Assembly (NCBI RefSeq): GCF_000003605.2
Contig: NW_003107097.1
Location: forward strand, 105,274 to 169,273
Direction of reading: 5' to 3'
Length of the DNA stretch: 64,000 nucleotides
DNA from: Saccoglossus kowalevskii
Lineage: Eukaryota > Hemichordata > Enteropneusta > Harrimaniidae
Shown: positions 59,301 to 64,000 of the stretch, piece by piece
How positions within the stretch are numbered: position 1 is the first letter of the stretch
How the letters are laid out: each line of letters begins with the position of its first letter
Notes under the pieces: model-generated
Databases searched by the model: none
What the model saw: only the letters and a program-made list of their open reading frames with translations
Told to the model about the DNA's origin: nothing
Made by a program: the position numbers and the translations under genes

Positions 59301-60989
59301 GTCTTTTTATGCATGACATGGAATTACCCTTGGCTAAACACAGATCAAGACGGGCGTGGTATTTTCACGTTTATTTATTTAAAGAAATACCATTTAGATT
59401 TTGAATGATTGTGTAACTCAATATCAAGGGTCGCCAATAGTAGTCGATTTGTCACCGGACCTCAAATTAGGGGGCTGTTGTTTTGTATAGCAGTGTTAGT
59501 GTTATTCACCTCTGGAATAAATTTCGAAGAAAACTCGGTTCTGATTTCGACATAGGAACAGTTGTTAGGATAGGCCATCGATACATCCTCAACAAACTTA
59601 ATGGAACCCTTGATATATTATTTTAATACAACCAATGCATCTGACAAAACCGTCCTATCGTTTATGTCGGTATCATTTGGCCTTGTCGTGCTTTGATCTA
59701 GGACTCCAAGAAACAACATGGCCCTCTAACGCAACATTTATTTCAATCACATATTTTGTTTTCNNNNNNNNNNNNNNNNNNNNNNNNNNNNNNNNNNNNN
59801 NNNNNNNNNNNNNNNNNNNNNNNNNNNNNNNNNNNNNNNNNNNNNNNNNNNNNNNNNNNNNNNNNNNNNNNNNNNNNNNNNNNNNNNNNNNNNNNNNNNN
59901 NNNNNNNNNNNNNNNNNNNNNNNNNNNNNNNNNNNNNNNNNNNNNNNNNNNNNNNNNNNNNNNNNNNNNNNNNNNNNNNNNNNNNNNNNNNNNNNNNNNN
60001 NNNNNNNNNNNNNNNNNNNNNNNTTTAGTTATATATTACGTCATGTTTGTTTCCATGGAGACTGTTTCGTATCACATGACGCAATTGAACGCTGGTTCCA
60101 TAATTGACGTGACTATGAACTTGAAAAGAACAAGCGGAAAGAATTGTTAATTCGACTAAGCTGTATTGAAATGACATCGCCTCACGGAAATTCACAAATC
60201 CGTGGGTTATATGCCACTAATATGCAACTTTGCCTGCCATTTATGTGTGTCTGATTTTGGCATGAAAAGTGGCTCGCAGTCACATGATATATACGCAATA
60301 ACACGAAAACGGGTATTGACGCAAATCGGGTGATATGGGGGTAATACACTGTCTGAAGACTAAAGATAACGCTGCCCGACTTGATGGCGAAAAATAAAGC
60401 AACATTCACTCTGCTGCCTACTTAGCGATAAGAGGTTTATCTACATCTTCAACAAAGAATACGAGAAAAAGAACGAGTCATATCCTTTACCCCAGAGCCG
60501 TTTGATCTCGGCCTCGCTGAATAATTTATGGTACTGGGGAATTGGAGTTGGTCGTTATATCACGTAGAATTATCGAAGTGATATCATTACAGAGTATGAC
60601 TGCCGTACACAGTCATGTCATATCACATTGCAAGTATACATGAAAGATTGCAAGCGTATCTCTTTTTTTCTCTGTGTGGGCTTCTAATGATAAAACTGGG
60701 CATTTTGAACGATATGCCCCGCGGAGAATTAAACCGGCGGCACTCGCACCAATGTCTCATTAATTAATTGAGTTATTTGGCTTTAGTATGAGCCCAGGAG
60801 AACAAGTCCAAATGGCAGATCACAAATCAGTATACTGGAGATATATTTCACAAAGCGAGAGATAAGACGGAACAAAAATACTACTCTTGGGGTATAAGTG
60901 TAACTCACCTTGCATTTTAAGCGTCTTTTGTCTCCTCATTTCTTCCCCATCCCTGTCATCTTCCGTTATCGGCGATGTAACATCAACGG
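4401..60989 (-). CDS. zfpm: Friend-of-GATA (FOG/ZFPM/u-shaped) zinc-finger cofactor, five visible coding exons
   Basis: FOG proteins are nuclear cofactors that bind the N-terminal finger of GATA factors and recruit corepressors such as CtBP. They act in blood, heart and mesoderm development. Joining 60989-60909, 37139-36946, 26803-26680, 25998-25783 and 7624-4401 gives one open frame of about 1278 residues plus stop, compared with roughly 1000-1150 in vertebrate ZFPM1/2. Seen in order: an acidic N terminus; a PR-like domain (GPYKGSV, KWLAHIDTQ, EEVWCKTIKAINEG); a CCHC finger; two C2H2 fingers; three CCHC fingers with PLDLS between the first and second; a cysteine cluster; and a last CCHC finger ending FIAHKKFYCASHH. 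The final finger aligns almost residue for residue with vertebrate FOG. All four junctions are GT/AG with matching phase. The first visible exon needs one base from an upstream exon, so the start codon is missing. Family identity is near certain; the ZFPM1 versus ZFPM2 split probably does not apply outside vertebrates. Confidence 0.95.
8344..8374. repeat. Solo end of the CCGTATTTGCTC MITE family
   Basis: TACCATATTTGCTCTATTAG then AAGTGTGTCTC matches the left terminal repeat of the element at 38369. No second end was seen nearby. Confidence 0.45.
9785..9890. repeat. Terminal fragment of the palindromic-end family
   Basis: The sequence ATGGACAATCACTCATATGA followed by TAAGCTCCGCTCGACAAAGT matches the right end of the element at 23253. 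A further degraded CTCCACTTGACAAAGTCAAC segment follows, as if the end had been duplicated. Confidence 0.5.
12752..13995 (+). mobile_element. Decayed mariner-family DNA transposon
   Basis: The element is 1244 bp and bounded by inverted repeats. The left end starts TGAGGGGTGATCAATAAGTT, and the right end is its complement with one or two differences over about 27 bases. TA follows the right end, but the left flank reads TT. Plus-strand frames carry mariner transposase blocks: VKEIHEDMVMTLGEDSP near 12940, SARWVPRML near 13216, FLKRFVTQYETWVHHFDPES at 13310-13370, LQDNAPV at 13634 and YSPDLAPSDFYLFPKLKSHL near 13715. The blocks lie in different frames, so the gene is broken by several indels. 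The first catalytic Asp (normally DETW) is Tyr at 13341-13343. The spacing from DNAP to PSD is 32 rather than 34 residues because of a short loss. The best family match from memory is the SETMAR-like mariner group. Confidence 0.93.
17298..17332. repeat. (TA)n(GT)n dinucleotide microsatellite
   Basis: About six TA units are followed by eleven GT units without interruption. Confidence 0.95.
18338..18376. repeat. CCACT / ACACT pentamer repeat
   Basis: Three CCACT units run into four ACACT-like units, ending in a degraded ACAACACTACA. Confidence 0.85.
18935..19100. repeat. Dispersed repeat, copy 1 of pair
   Basis: The stretch from GTCCCTGTTAGTTCAATAGT to AGAACAGCATCTGCATTC matches 31205-31375 in the same orientation, with many substitutions. 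ATGATGTATAATGTAGTTGT is identical in both. No coding capacity. Confidence 0.6.
20770..20845. repeat. Dispersed AT-rich repeat fragment (pair with 49495-49570)
   Basis: Both fragments share an ATTTTATGT run followed by CTTTGTTAATTTTGA-CCAAA-GAGAC. They are short and non-coding. Confidence 0.4.
22700..22905. repeat. Imperfect tandem duplication of about 152 bp
   Basis: CCAAAAATACTACC...GACCACCATATA occurs at 22701 and again at 22853 in the same order, with scattered changes. Confidence 0.5.
23253..23750. mobile_element. MITE-like element with palindromic ends (copy 1)
   Basis: The 498-bp element opens TAGCTCCGCTGT and closes with its exact complement ACAGCGGAGCTA. The 3' end forms a hairpin at 23719-23749 with arms AGCTCCGCT / AGCGGAGCT and an inner CAAC-AAA-GTTG stem. 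The interior is AT-rich and repeats phrases such as CACCAAAATTAGAGAATT. There is no coding capacity. Related copies lie at 31402 and 52559. Confidence 0.7.
25783..25998 (-). CDS. zfpm: FOG exon, end of PR-like domain (216 nt)
   Basis: It encodes EEVWCKTIKAINEGSEIYAK, matching vertebrate FOG (QLWCTTTKAISEGEELIAF), the most recognisable part of the PR-like domain. A serine- and acidic-rich linker follows (ESSSDEDYPPN, LVKSESPITHD). The acceptor is CATCTCAACAG at 25999 and the donor is TTAAAG/GTTAGT at 25782. It leaves one base, which joins CT of the last exon to make alanine just ahead of finger 1. A probable SUMO-type or phospho-degron-like VKSES sits near the end; that reading is an inference. 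Confidence 0.92.
25999..26679 (-). other. Short intron (0.7 kb) within the PR-like domain
   Basis: It lies between the exons ending at 26680 and starting at 25998. It holds one candidate MITE (26212-26444) and otherwise AT-rich filler. Confidence 0.85.
26212..26444. mobile_element. Candidate MITE
   Basis: The left end CTTTAACCCCCTGTGCGCC and the complement of the right end, CTTTAACACTTTGGGCAC, are similar. TA lies next to the left end. The interior is AT-rich and non-coding. The similarity is imperfect, so this is tentative. Confidence 0.35.
26680..26803 (-). CDS. zfpm: FOG exon, middle of PR-like domain (124 nt)
   Basis: It encodes LKGEEDGLVYNLMLNDDTAK then WLAHIDTQPDESKVNALILH. This is equivalent to the vertebrate FOG stretch with GPKWLLDVTWQ and the CIVYSKGG turn. 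The donor CATGAAG/GTAAGT is strong. The acceptor (TTTGATAG at 26805-26804) has a weak pyrimidine tract, but it is the only nearby AG in phase with the upstream exon. The exon starts in phase 0 and leaves one base, which makes glycine with GA of the next exon. Confidence 0.88.
27130..27445 (-). repeat. Unknown dispersed repeat, copy A (inverted relative to copy B)
   Basis: Read on the minus strand, about 200 bases from ATGTATACAAATAATGAGTA to CTATGTAAAAACTTTT match 58557-58741 (plus) with three substitutions in a directly comparable stretch, about 98% identity. Both copies end in TCTTTACGGTATTAA, then an A/T pentamer tract and ATTCTATTCTAT. Both keep a short frame beginning MSNKNTSLIKETIKYIEQCY. 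The tail resembles the microsatellite 3' ends of some non-LTR elements, but no reverse transcriptase is visible. Confidence 0.65.
27840..28230. repeat. GC-rich island flanked by a short direct duplication
   Basis: Two similar segments, GTCTATGGT...ATGATAACAATAAGG...AATATTTAT, begin at 27819 and 28167, 348 bp apart. The DNA between them (about 27880-28130) is markedly richer in GC and CpG than its surroundings. It contains a strong hairpin at 28058-28097 and GGTTCGGGAC, which loosely resembles a pol III B box. It may be an inserted element, but the family is unknown. Confidence 0.45.
28058..28097. other. Stable 40-nt hairpin
   Basis: The arms are AGAATCT + AGGTCA + GGGG pairing with CCCC + TGACCT + AGATTCT around a CTT loop. 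All 17 base pairs are perfect, with small bulges (TG and T) on the left arm only. AGGTCA/TGACCT also equals two inverted nuclear-receptor half-sites, probably by coincidence. Confidence 0.6.
31205..31375. repeat. Dispersed repeat, copy 2 of pair
   Basis: It is homologous to 18935-19100 and lies directly upstream of the MITE-like copy at 31402. The two may therefore be parts of one longer element in this copy. Confidence 0.6.
31402..31770. mobile_element. MITE-like element, same family (copy 2, diverged)
   Basis: It begins TAGCTCTGCTGT and contains the same interior phrases (CACTAAAATTAGAGAATTGA, AGGTCCATCCAAGGTACATA). It ends in a degraded GACAATCAGTAATATGA block and GTTGACTGAGTCAAC. The right terminal hairpin is eroded. 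Confidence 0.55.
32465..32880. repeat. Degenerate repeat monomers of the AAAATGGCTGCCAGTC family
   Basis: Three related starts (near 32466, 32643 and 32755) share an ATGGCTG-CCAGTC-type phrase followed by an A/T run and a later TTTAATGAAATCG or TTTGAATGAGATCG phrase. Single pieces occur near 60 and 9450. This looks like an old dispersed tandem family. Confidence 0.5.
33130..33980. repeat. Nested tandem repeat
   Basis: Two outer units begin ATCCAAAGTACTGTTTC (33131 and 33467). They share ATGTCAAAGGT, the TGTCAACAAACAAGCTGG block, ATGAACATTTTTTT and TTTTGTCATCACAACCACTA in order. Inside the second unit, the CTGTCAACAAACAAGCTGG block occurs three times with an exact 95-bp period (33553, 33648, 33743). 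Confidence 0.85.
36946..37139 (-). CDS. zfpm: FOG exon with PR-like domain start (194 nt)
   Basis: The translation starts IYSERGSNEEEDGDSTVAL and later contains LQEGIIFGPYKGSV. This matches the FOG signature around the start of the PR-like domain (vertebrate forms read T-x-WGPFPG or SWGPFHGSV). The acceptor ends TTTATATATACAG at 37140 and the donor is ATCAAG/GTATTT at 36945. The exon takes one base from the upstream exon and ends in phase 0, directly joining LKGEEDGL of the next exon. An acidic run (NEEEDGDS) precedes the domain, as in vertebrates. Confidence 0.9.
38369..38512. mobile_element. Short MITE (about 144 bp)
   Basis: The left end CCGTATTTGCTCTATTAG and the right end CTAAAAGAGCAAATACG are imperfect inverted repeats. 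TA precedes the left end. No coding capacity. A matching single end, CCATATTTGCTCTATTAG, lies at 8346. Confidence 0.6.
43483..43524. other. Perfect 17-bp AT-rich hairpin
   Basis: TATAAAAACAAAAGAAA (43483-43499) is followed by the 8-base loop TGTGATAT and the exact complement at 43508-43524. It may be a fold-back scar or a small mobile-element remnant. Confidence 0.8.
44247..44445. repeat. Imperfect tandem duplication of about 100 bp
   Basis: ATCTATGTACCAAGCTTCAA and CCTATGTACCAAGTTTCATT, each preceded by a TAAATATGCA-like phrase and AACTAATCA, occur about 100 bp apart in the same orientation. Confidence 0.55.
47651..48617. mobile_element. Mutator-like fold-back element with 9-bp target duplication
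   Basis: Arms of about 190 bp (47651-47840 and 48425-48617) are inverted copies with roughly 90% identity. They start CAATCTGATTAAAATCTGAT and end with its complement. The element is flanked by direct repeats ATGTCTGGC at 47642-47650 and 48618-48626. A 9-bp duplication with long terminal inverted repeats is the known signature of Mutator-type (MULE) elements. Weaker arm similarity may continue inward towards the gap. No transposase is seen, so it is probably non-autonomous. Confidence 0.75.
48075..48293. other. Assembly gap (219 N)
   Basis: A run of N lies in the loop of the fold-back element. It was probably unresolved because of the inverted arms. Open frames across it are meaningless. Confidence 0.99.
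49776..49982 (+). pseudogene. Remnant of a hAT-type transposase-like gene
   Basis: The frame holds HRLQLDETIDYAIYKRP and later INVVDGKAETIY. These resemble the LDEStD...F...DGkAeTI core seen in hAT-derived transposases and ZNF862-like domesticated relatives. The frame is only 68 codons and stops at once; upstream (from about 49590) no continuous frame extends it. Terminal repeats were not found. The call is from memory of the motif, so it is tentative. Confidence 0.45.
50390..50870. repeat. Diverged relative of the palindromic-end MITE family
   Basis: It shares phrases such as ATATACCAAGCTTCAAATCA, GAGAATTGAAGATATCGTCA and GAGGTCCACCCCAGGAACAT, and ends with a CpG-rich GACGACGGACAGTCACC block. 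No clear terminal inverted repeat was found. Confidence 0.4.
51640..51725. repeat. Dispersed repeat fragment (pair with 15700-15800)
   Basis: CTAAGTAATAATCAACA with similar AT-rich flanks is found in both places in the same orientation. Confidence 0.4.
52042..52221. mobile_element. Short MITE with 25-bp terminal inverted repeats
   Basis: The 180-bp element is flanked by TA on both sides. Its ends start CCGTAAAATCTGTATTAG and CTGTAAAATCTGTATTAG (read inward) and continue AAGCCGC, so they differ at one position in 25. The phrase AATAGAAGCCGC or a close variant recurs inside (52071, 52151, 52187 region). This is a typical non-autonomous element with a TA target site. Confidence 0.85.
52559..53035. 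mobile_element. MITE-like element, same family (copy 3)
   Basis: It starts TAGCACTGCTGT and ends ACAGTGGAGCTA, with one or two changes from the 23253 copy. It has the same order of interior phrases, the same orientation and a similar length (477 bp). The segment AATCACTCATATGA before the right end is shared with the copies at 23700 and 9795. Confidence 0.65.
54200..55520. promoter_or_regulatory. CpG-rich island inside the FOG intron
   Basis: Between about 54360 and 54900, counted lines of 60 bases carry three to five CpG each, whereas typical lines in the first 50 kb carry none or one. Repeats are absent. The position between the first visible exon and the PR-like exons would suit an internal promoter or a large unmethylated regulatory domain. 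No TATA box or credible first exon was identified. Confidence 0.45.
56909..56934. promoter_or_regulatory. Cluster of GATA-factor motifs
   Basis: CGATAAGATAAAAG followed by CTCTTATCAC gives three GATAA cores in 26 bases: GATAA at 56909, AGATAA at 56913 and TTATC (minus-strand TGATAAG) at 56928. Such clusters can bind GATA factors, the partners of the encoded protein. Function is an inference. Confidence 0.35.
58480..58960 (+). repeat. Unknown dispersed repeat, copy B, with long microsatellite tail
   Basis: This is the plus-strand counterpart of 27130-27445. The 5' part (58480-58520) is only about 85% similar and the centre about 98%, so the two copies share an edge rather than a whole element. 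The shared TTTACGGTATTAA runs into a (TTAAA)n then (TTCTA)n tail. No function is recognised for the short frame. Confidence 0.65.
58791..58944. repeat. Compound pentanucleotide microsatellite
   Basis: Eighteen uninterrupted TTAAA units (58791-58880) pass directly into about twelve TTCTA units (to 58944). The tract forms the tail of repeat copy B. Confidence 0.98.
59764..60023. other. Assembly gap (260 N)
   Basis: A run of N in the 5' part of the large intron. No inverted repeat is visible at its edges, unlike the gap at 48075. Confidence 0.99.
60909..60989 (-). CDS. zfpm: FOG N-terminal acidic exon (81 nt)
   Basis: It encodes VDVTSPITEDDRDGEEMRRQ followed by KTLKMQ, an acidic then basic stretch like the poorly conserved N terminus of vertebrate FOG. 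The acceptor is a pyrimidine- and GT-rich tract ending TCTCACAG (AG at 60991-60990). The donor is CAAG/GTGAGT at 60908. The exon begins with two bases of a split codon and ends with one base (G), which joins GG of the next exon to make glycine. The frame is open for some distance upstream, so an internal start cannot be excluded, but the good acceptor and the phase argue for a preceding exon. Exon identity rests on phase and position rather than strong conservation. Confidence 0.72.
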
Positions 60990-63900
60990 CTGTGAGACAC
61001 ACACACACGTCGTGTAAGTAACCGTACAAGATTGCATCGCTGTGCTTTTTCAGTCCATTTCATACGCTCTATTCTGAAGAGTGTTTGGCGTCTTAATTAT
61101 CGTGTACAAGCGTATATCAGGAGATCATGGAATGGGCAAGGGGCGTAGACACGGGTTGTACTGAATCATGTGTTACTATACTATTACAGTAATCGGAACA
61201 TTGCGAAATTTGTGTAGATTTATTTATAGCCTAGTGTGATTGTGCTGATAGGCGCAACTCGCGAGATTGACCCAAAGGCTGTCGATTCACGTAAAACTAT
61301 CGATTAACTTGAAGTGGGCTTAAAAGTCTGAATAAATTCAACGAAAACAGATATCTCTTTATGTCCTTCCATTTGCGATGATAACGAGCCGTAGCTTCTT
61401 CGTCTACGCATTCCCAACTTTGTATCTGTACATCAAGCGTCATACCCCGTCATACACCATTTCAAATATTGTCTTTATTATATTTGTAATTTAACTAGAT
61501 ATATATATAGACAAGGCATATAGTTTAGAACTAAACTGAAAGCTGCTATATAGTTTCACTCTGCAACCAATTTCGCATACCCATAGAACTATACTTACAG
61601 TGTTACTAATACTATGTTCAAGTTTTCCAACGTACATATCGGTGCATGACCAATGTCCAAGTTGTGTAACTTTCGCAAAAATCAAATATGTGAATACAAA
61701 TTTACACTTTAATAAAACAAATACTCAAATTAACTTTACTGAGCGTTCAAAAATACCCAAAGCATATAGAGTGTTTAATGCAAATAATTAATACTAATAG
61801 ATCATTATTATGATCAAAGTTAGTCAAAATCGCGGGTGGTATCTCATGGATATAACGAAAGTTACGACATACAAACATTTTAAATAGCCGGATACTATTC
61901 ACAACTGCATGCCTCAAAATAGTGAGCGATTCGAGTGAAATTTAGGATGCATCGAAAATATTTTCAAGAATATACGGTACAGCCGGGCAGCAGCGCGTCT
62001 CCTGTGCCATTTTGATCAAGTATCAACATTCGATATTGTATCTGGAAACGTAAATCCCCTTGCGCCGAATATCATGCATATAGTAGCATTATTTGCCTGA
62101 TTTTAATCTCGGTGCTAAGTATTCATCCACGCGTCATATTTTTGTGCACAGGTTTCCGAGGCAAGGCCGACAGGACTGAGTCCCTGGGACAGTACACACG
62201 TATAAAACATATCACGAGTATAATTCAACGACGTTTTGCTTTGTACATCGTGATGATTTATAACATTAATTTATCTTTTAAAATTAAAATGATAACCACA
62301 AAAATCAGGATTTTATTTTTTTTGTTCTTGTCGCTTGCCCGAAGCCTTTTAACTAATTGCATGTTCGAATGAGTCCCCTGGTGGTGTTTTGGGGGGATGC
62401 GTTCCTAATCTCAGCTCCATTGGAGTATATTCAGTAAGATTGATGAGCTAACTCATGCCGTGTATTCAACTGTCTCTGTATGGAATATGCCGTGAAGATA
62501 GTGGTGAGCTTATAGTTTGTGTTCGGTGTACGGAGGCAGAGCCGCAGTTAGTACTCGCAGGCAGCCCCGGCGCCACATGGGAAGACACGTACATAACACG
62601 ACATGACATATCAGCGTATTTAGTTTGCGGGCATGCTGTCTGGTCTGAAACATAATGTGGTTGATATCTGTCTTTATGCCCCATTTATAGAATATCTCGA
62701 GGGCAAATACTGTAACAGTCAGTACCTCAGATTCTTATTCGTCCGATTTGTGCGTACAATGGGGGAATTTTCTCACGGGGGCTATTATAGTTAGAAACGT
62801 ATTGTTCACGGCGCTTCATTTCTCTAGTGCAATGTTTTAGCCTACACCCACTTCGTTGAGAAACTTTGTAAAAAACAATTCATGTTATGATTCTTTTTTT
62901 CAATACGTAAACAGGAATATAATACCGCGGTGTGTGGTAAAACAGTTACTCCCTGTACATTCGTTGGCACCACGCAGTGTTTGTTCCCGATAACAGAAAA
63001 TACAAATGCCGCGTAACTTACAAATGGATGCATTTGTTTCCAAAATAAACACATTATATACTGCATGGTAGGTACTAAGTGGTCATGTGACATGGCCTCT
63101 CCCTTTGAGAAGGTTCTCTGATCACGGACATGACCAACGACGACCGTAAAATGCGCTCATCGTTATGCAATCGACTTCAAATCGACGGGCAAATTTAATT
63201 AAATTTAATCCAGTAATAAGTCATTTAATAGCATGCTGGACTTCTTATATATTCCGGTAGCAGGGCGCAGCGAAATAAACCATGAAATCAAGTTTAGTCC
63301 ACGGAATATTCTGTTTCTTCTTCTTCTTTGACGCAGTGCTTACGTCAGACATTACATGTTAAAAAAAATCAAATTCAACAGCATGAAAGAAAAGATTCGG
63401 AAAGAAAGATTCTGATTAAAAATACAATTATATTATGAAAAGCATTGTCGAAAGGAATTAGTGCATCTTGTAACGCGCCGCTTCATGTTTTTCTTTTCTT
63501 TTCTTTTCATACAGTGATGCTCGTTACGGTAAAATCAATTTTACATTAGTGTAATAGCTAGTAATGATTTGACAGGAGGGAAATTGTAACTGCATACCAT
63601 CTAGTTATTTCCCAGGGGTCGGATAAGGTGTCCAATAGACACGGTAACTAATTAGACAATTGGACGCAGAAATGCACCGTAACAATACATCCATTGTATT
63701 TCAATATTGGATTTTTCAATCTTCAATTCTCGTGTGTGTCAATGGGCCAATTTTTCCCAGAATGCTTTGGATGCTGAACGTCAGTAGACGACTGTATTCC
63801 GTGTATTGAGCCAAAACTAGAAATACCGCCAGGGGTAAGGATGTATGCTTTAACACACTGTATGCCCGTTGAATGAAAGTATGTCAGCACCCTTTGCGAT

Positions 63901-64000
63901 TTCAAGTAATTCGTTTTCGATGAAAAAAATGAAACAGGTCGGGTGTTGATTATCTTTTTGACATCATTTCGACTTGCCCGGGTACTGTGACATTGGATTT
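60990..64000 (-). other. 5' region of the FOG gene, start exon not found
   Basis: The region is CpG-containing with few repeats. I searched the minus strand for an exon encoding a vertebrate-like M-S-R-R-K-Q start and found none, so the start exon is probably beyond 64000 or too diverged to see. Confidence 0.5.

Larger units (their letters stand above)
37140..60908 (-). other. Largest intron (23.8 kb) of the FOG gene
   Basis: The 3' part (37-54 kb) is AT-rich and repeat-bearing: MITEs at 38369 and 52042, a Mutator-like fold-back at 47651-48617, a hAT-like remnant near 49776 and a MITE-like copy at 52559. The 5' part (54.2-60.9 kb) is CpG-rich and mostly free of repeats apart from the 58.4-58.95 kb repeat copy. 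Stretches 39-43 kb and 45-47.6 kb show nothing I can name. Confidence 0.8.

Noticed and set aside
59635-60150. 171-codon frame across the second N run
   Set aside because: Half of it is N; the flanks show no conserved protein.

Overview
The window is AT-rich animal nuclear DNA with one recognisable host gene. It has long introns, many short dispersed repeats, microsatellites, a decayed mariner and two runs of N. The gene is a Friend-of-GATA (FOG / ZFPM / u-shaped) transcriptional cofactor, read on the minus strand. It is clearly related to vertebrate ZFPM1/ZFPM2, but intervening sequence and finger number differ, so a non-vertebrate bilaterian, probably a marine invertebrate, is the best guess. 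The species cannot be named from the sequence.

Gene layout (minus strand, 5' to 3'): coding exons at 60989-60909, 37139-36946, 26803-26680, 25998-25783 and 7624-4401. Every junction has GT/AG ends and compatible phase, and the join reads as one open frame of about 1278 residues. The extreme N terminus (vertebrate MSRRKQ-type start exon) was not found and is probably upstream of the window. The four small exons encode an acidic N terminus and a PR-like domain, with the FOG signatures GPYKGSV and WCKTIKAINEG. The 3.2-kb last exon carries all seven zinc fingers, a PLDLS CtBP-docking motif, several SUMO-type sites and the conserved C-terminal CCHC finger. The likely 3' UTR runs from 4400 towards about 2342.

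Introns of about 18.2, 0.7, 10.1 and 23.8 kb hold almost all of the repeats. These are a broken mariner (12752-13995), a MITE-like family with palindromic ends (23253-23750, 31402-31770, 52559-53035), several shorter MITEs, a nested tandem array (33130-33980), and two nearly identical inverted copies of an unknown repeat 31 kb apart. There is also a Mutator-like fold-back element whose interior coincides with an assembly gap, and a probable hAT remnant.

From about 54.2 kb to the end the sequence changes character. CpG becomes frequent, recognisable repeats become sparse, and WGATAR motifs cluster at 56.9 kb. This suggests that the 5' half of the gene carries the regulatory DNA. I found no tRNA, rRNA, CRISPR array or operon, and no convincing new multi-gene system; the most interesting items are the gene itself, its CpG-rich 5' domain and the repeat structures.
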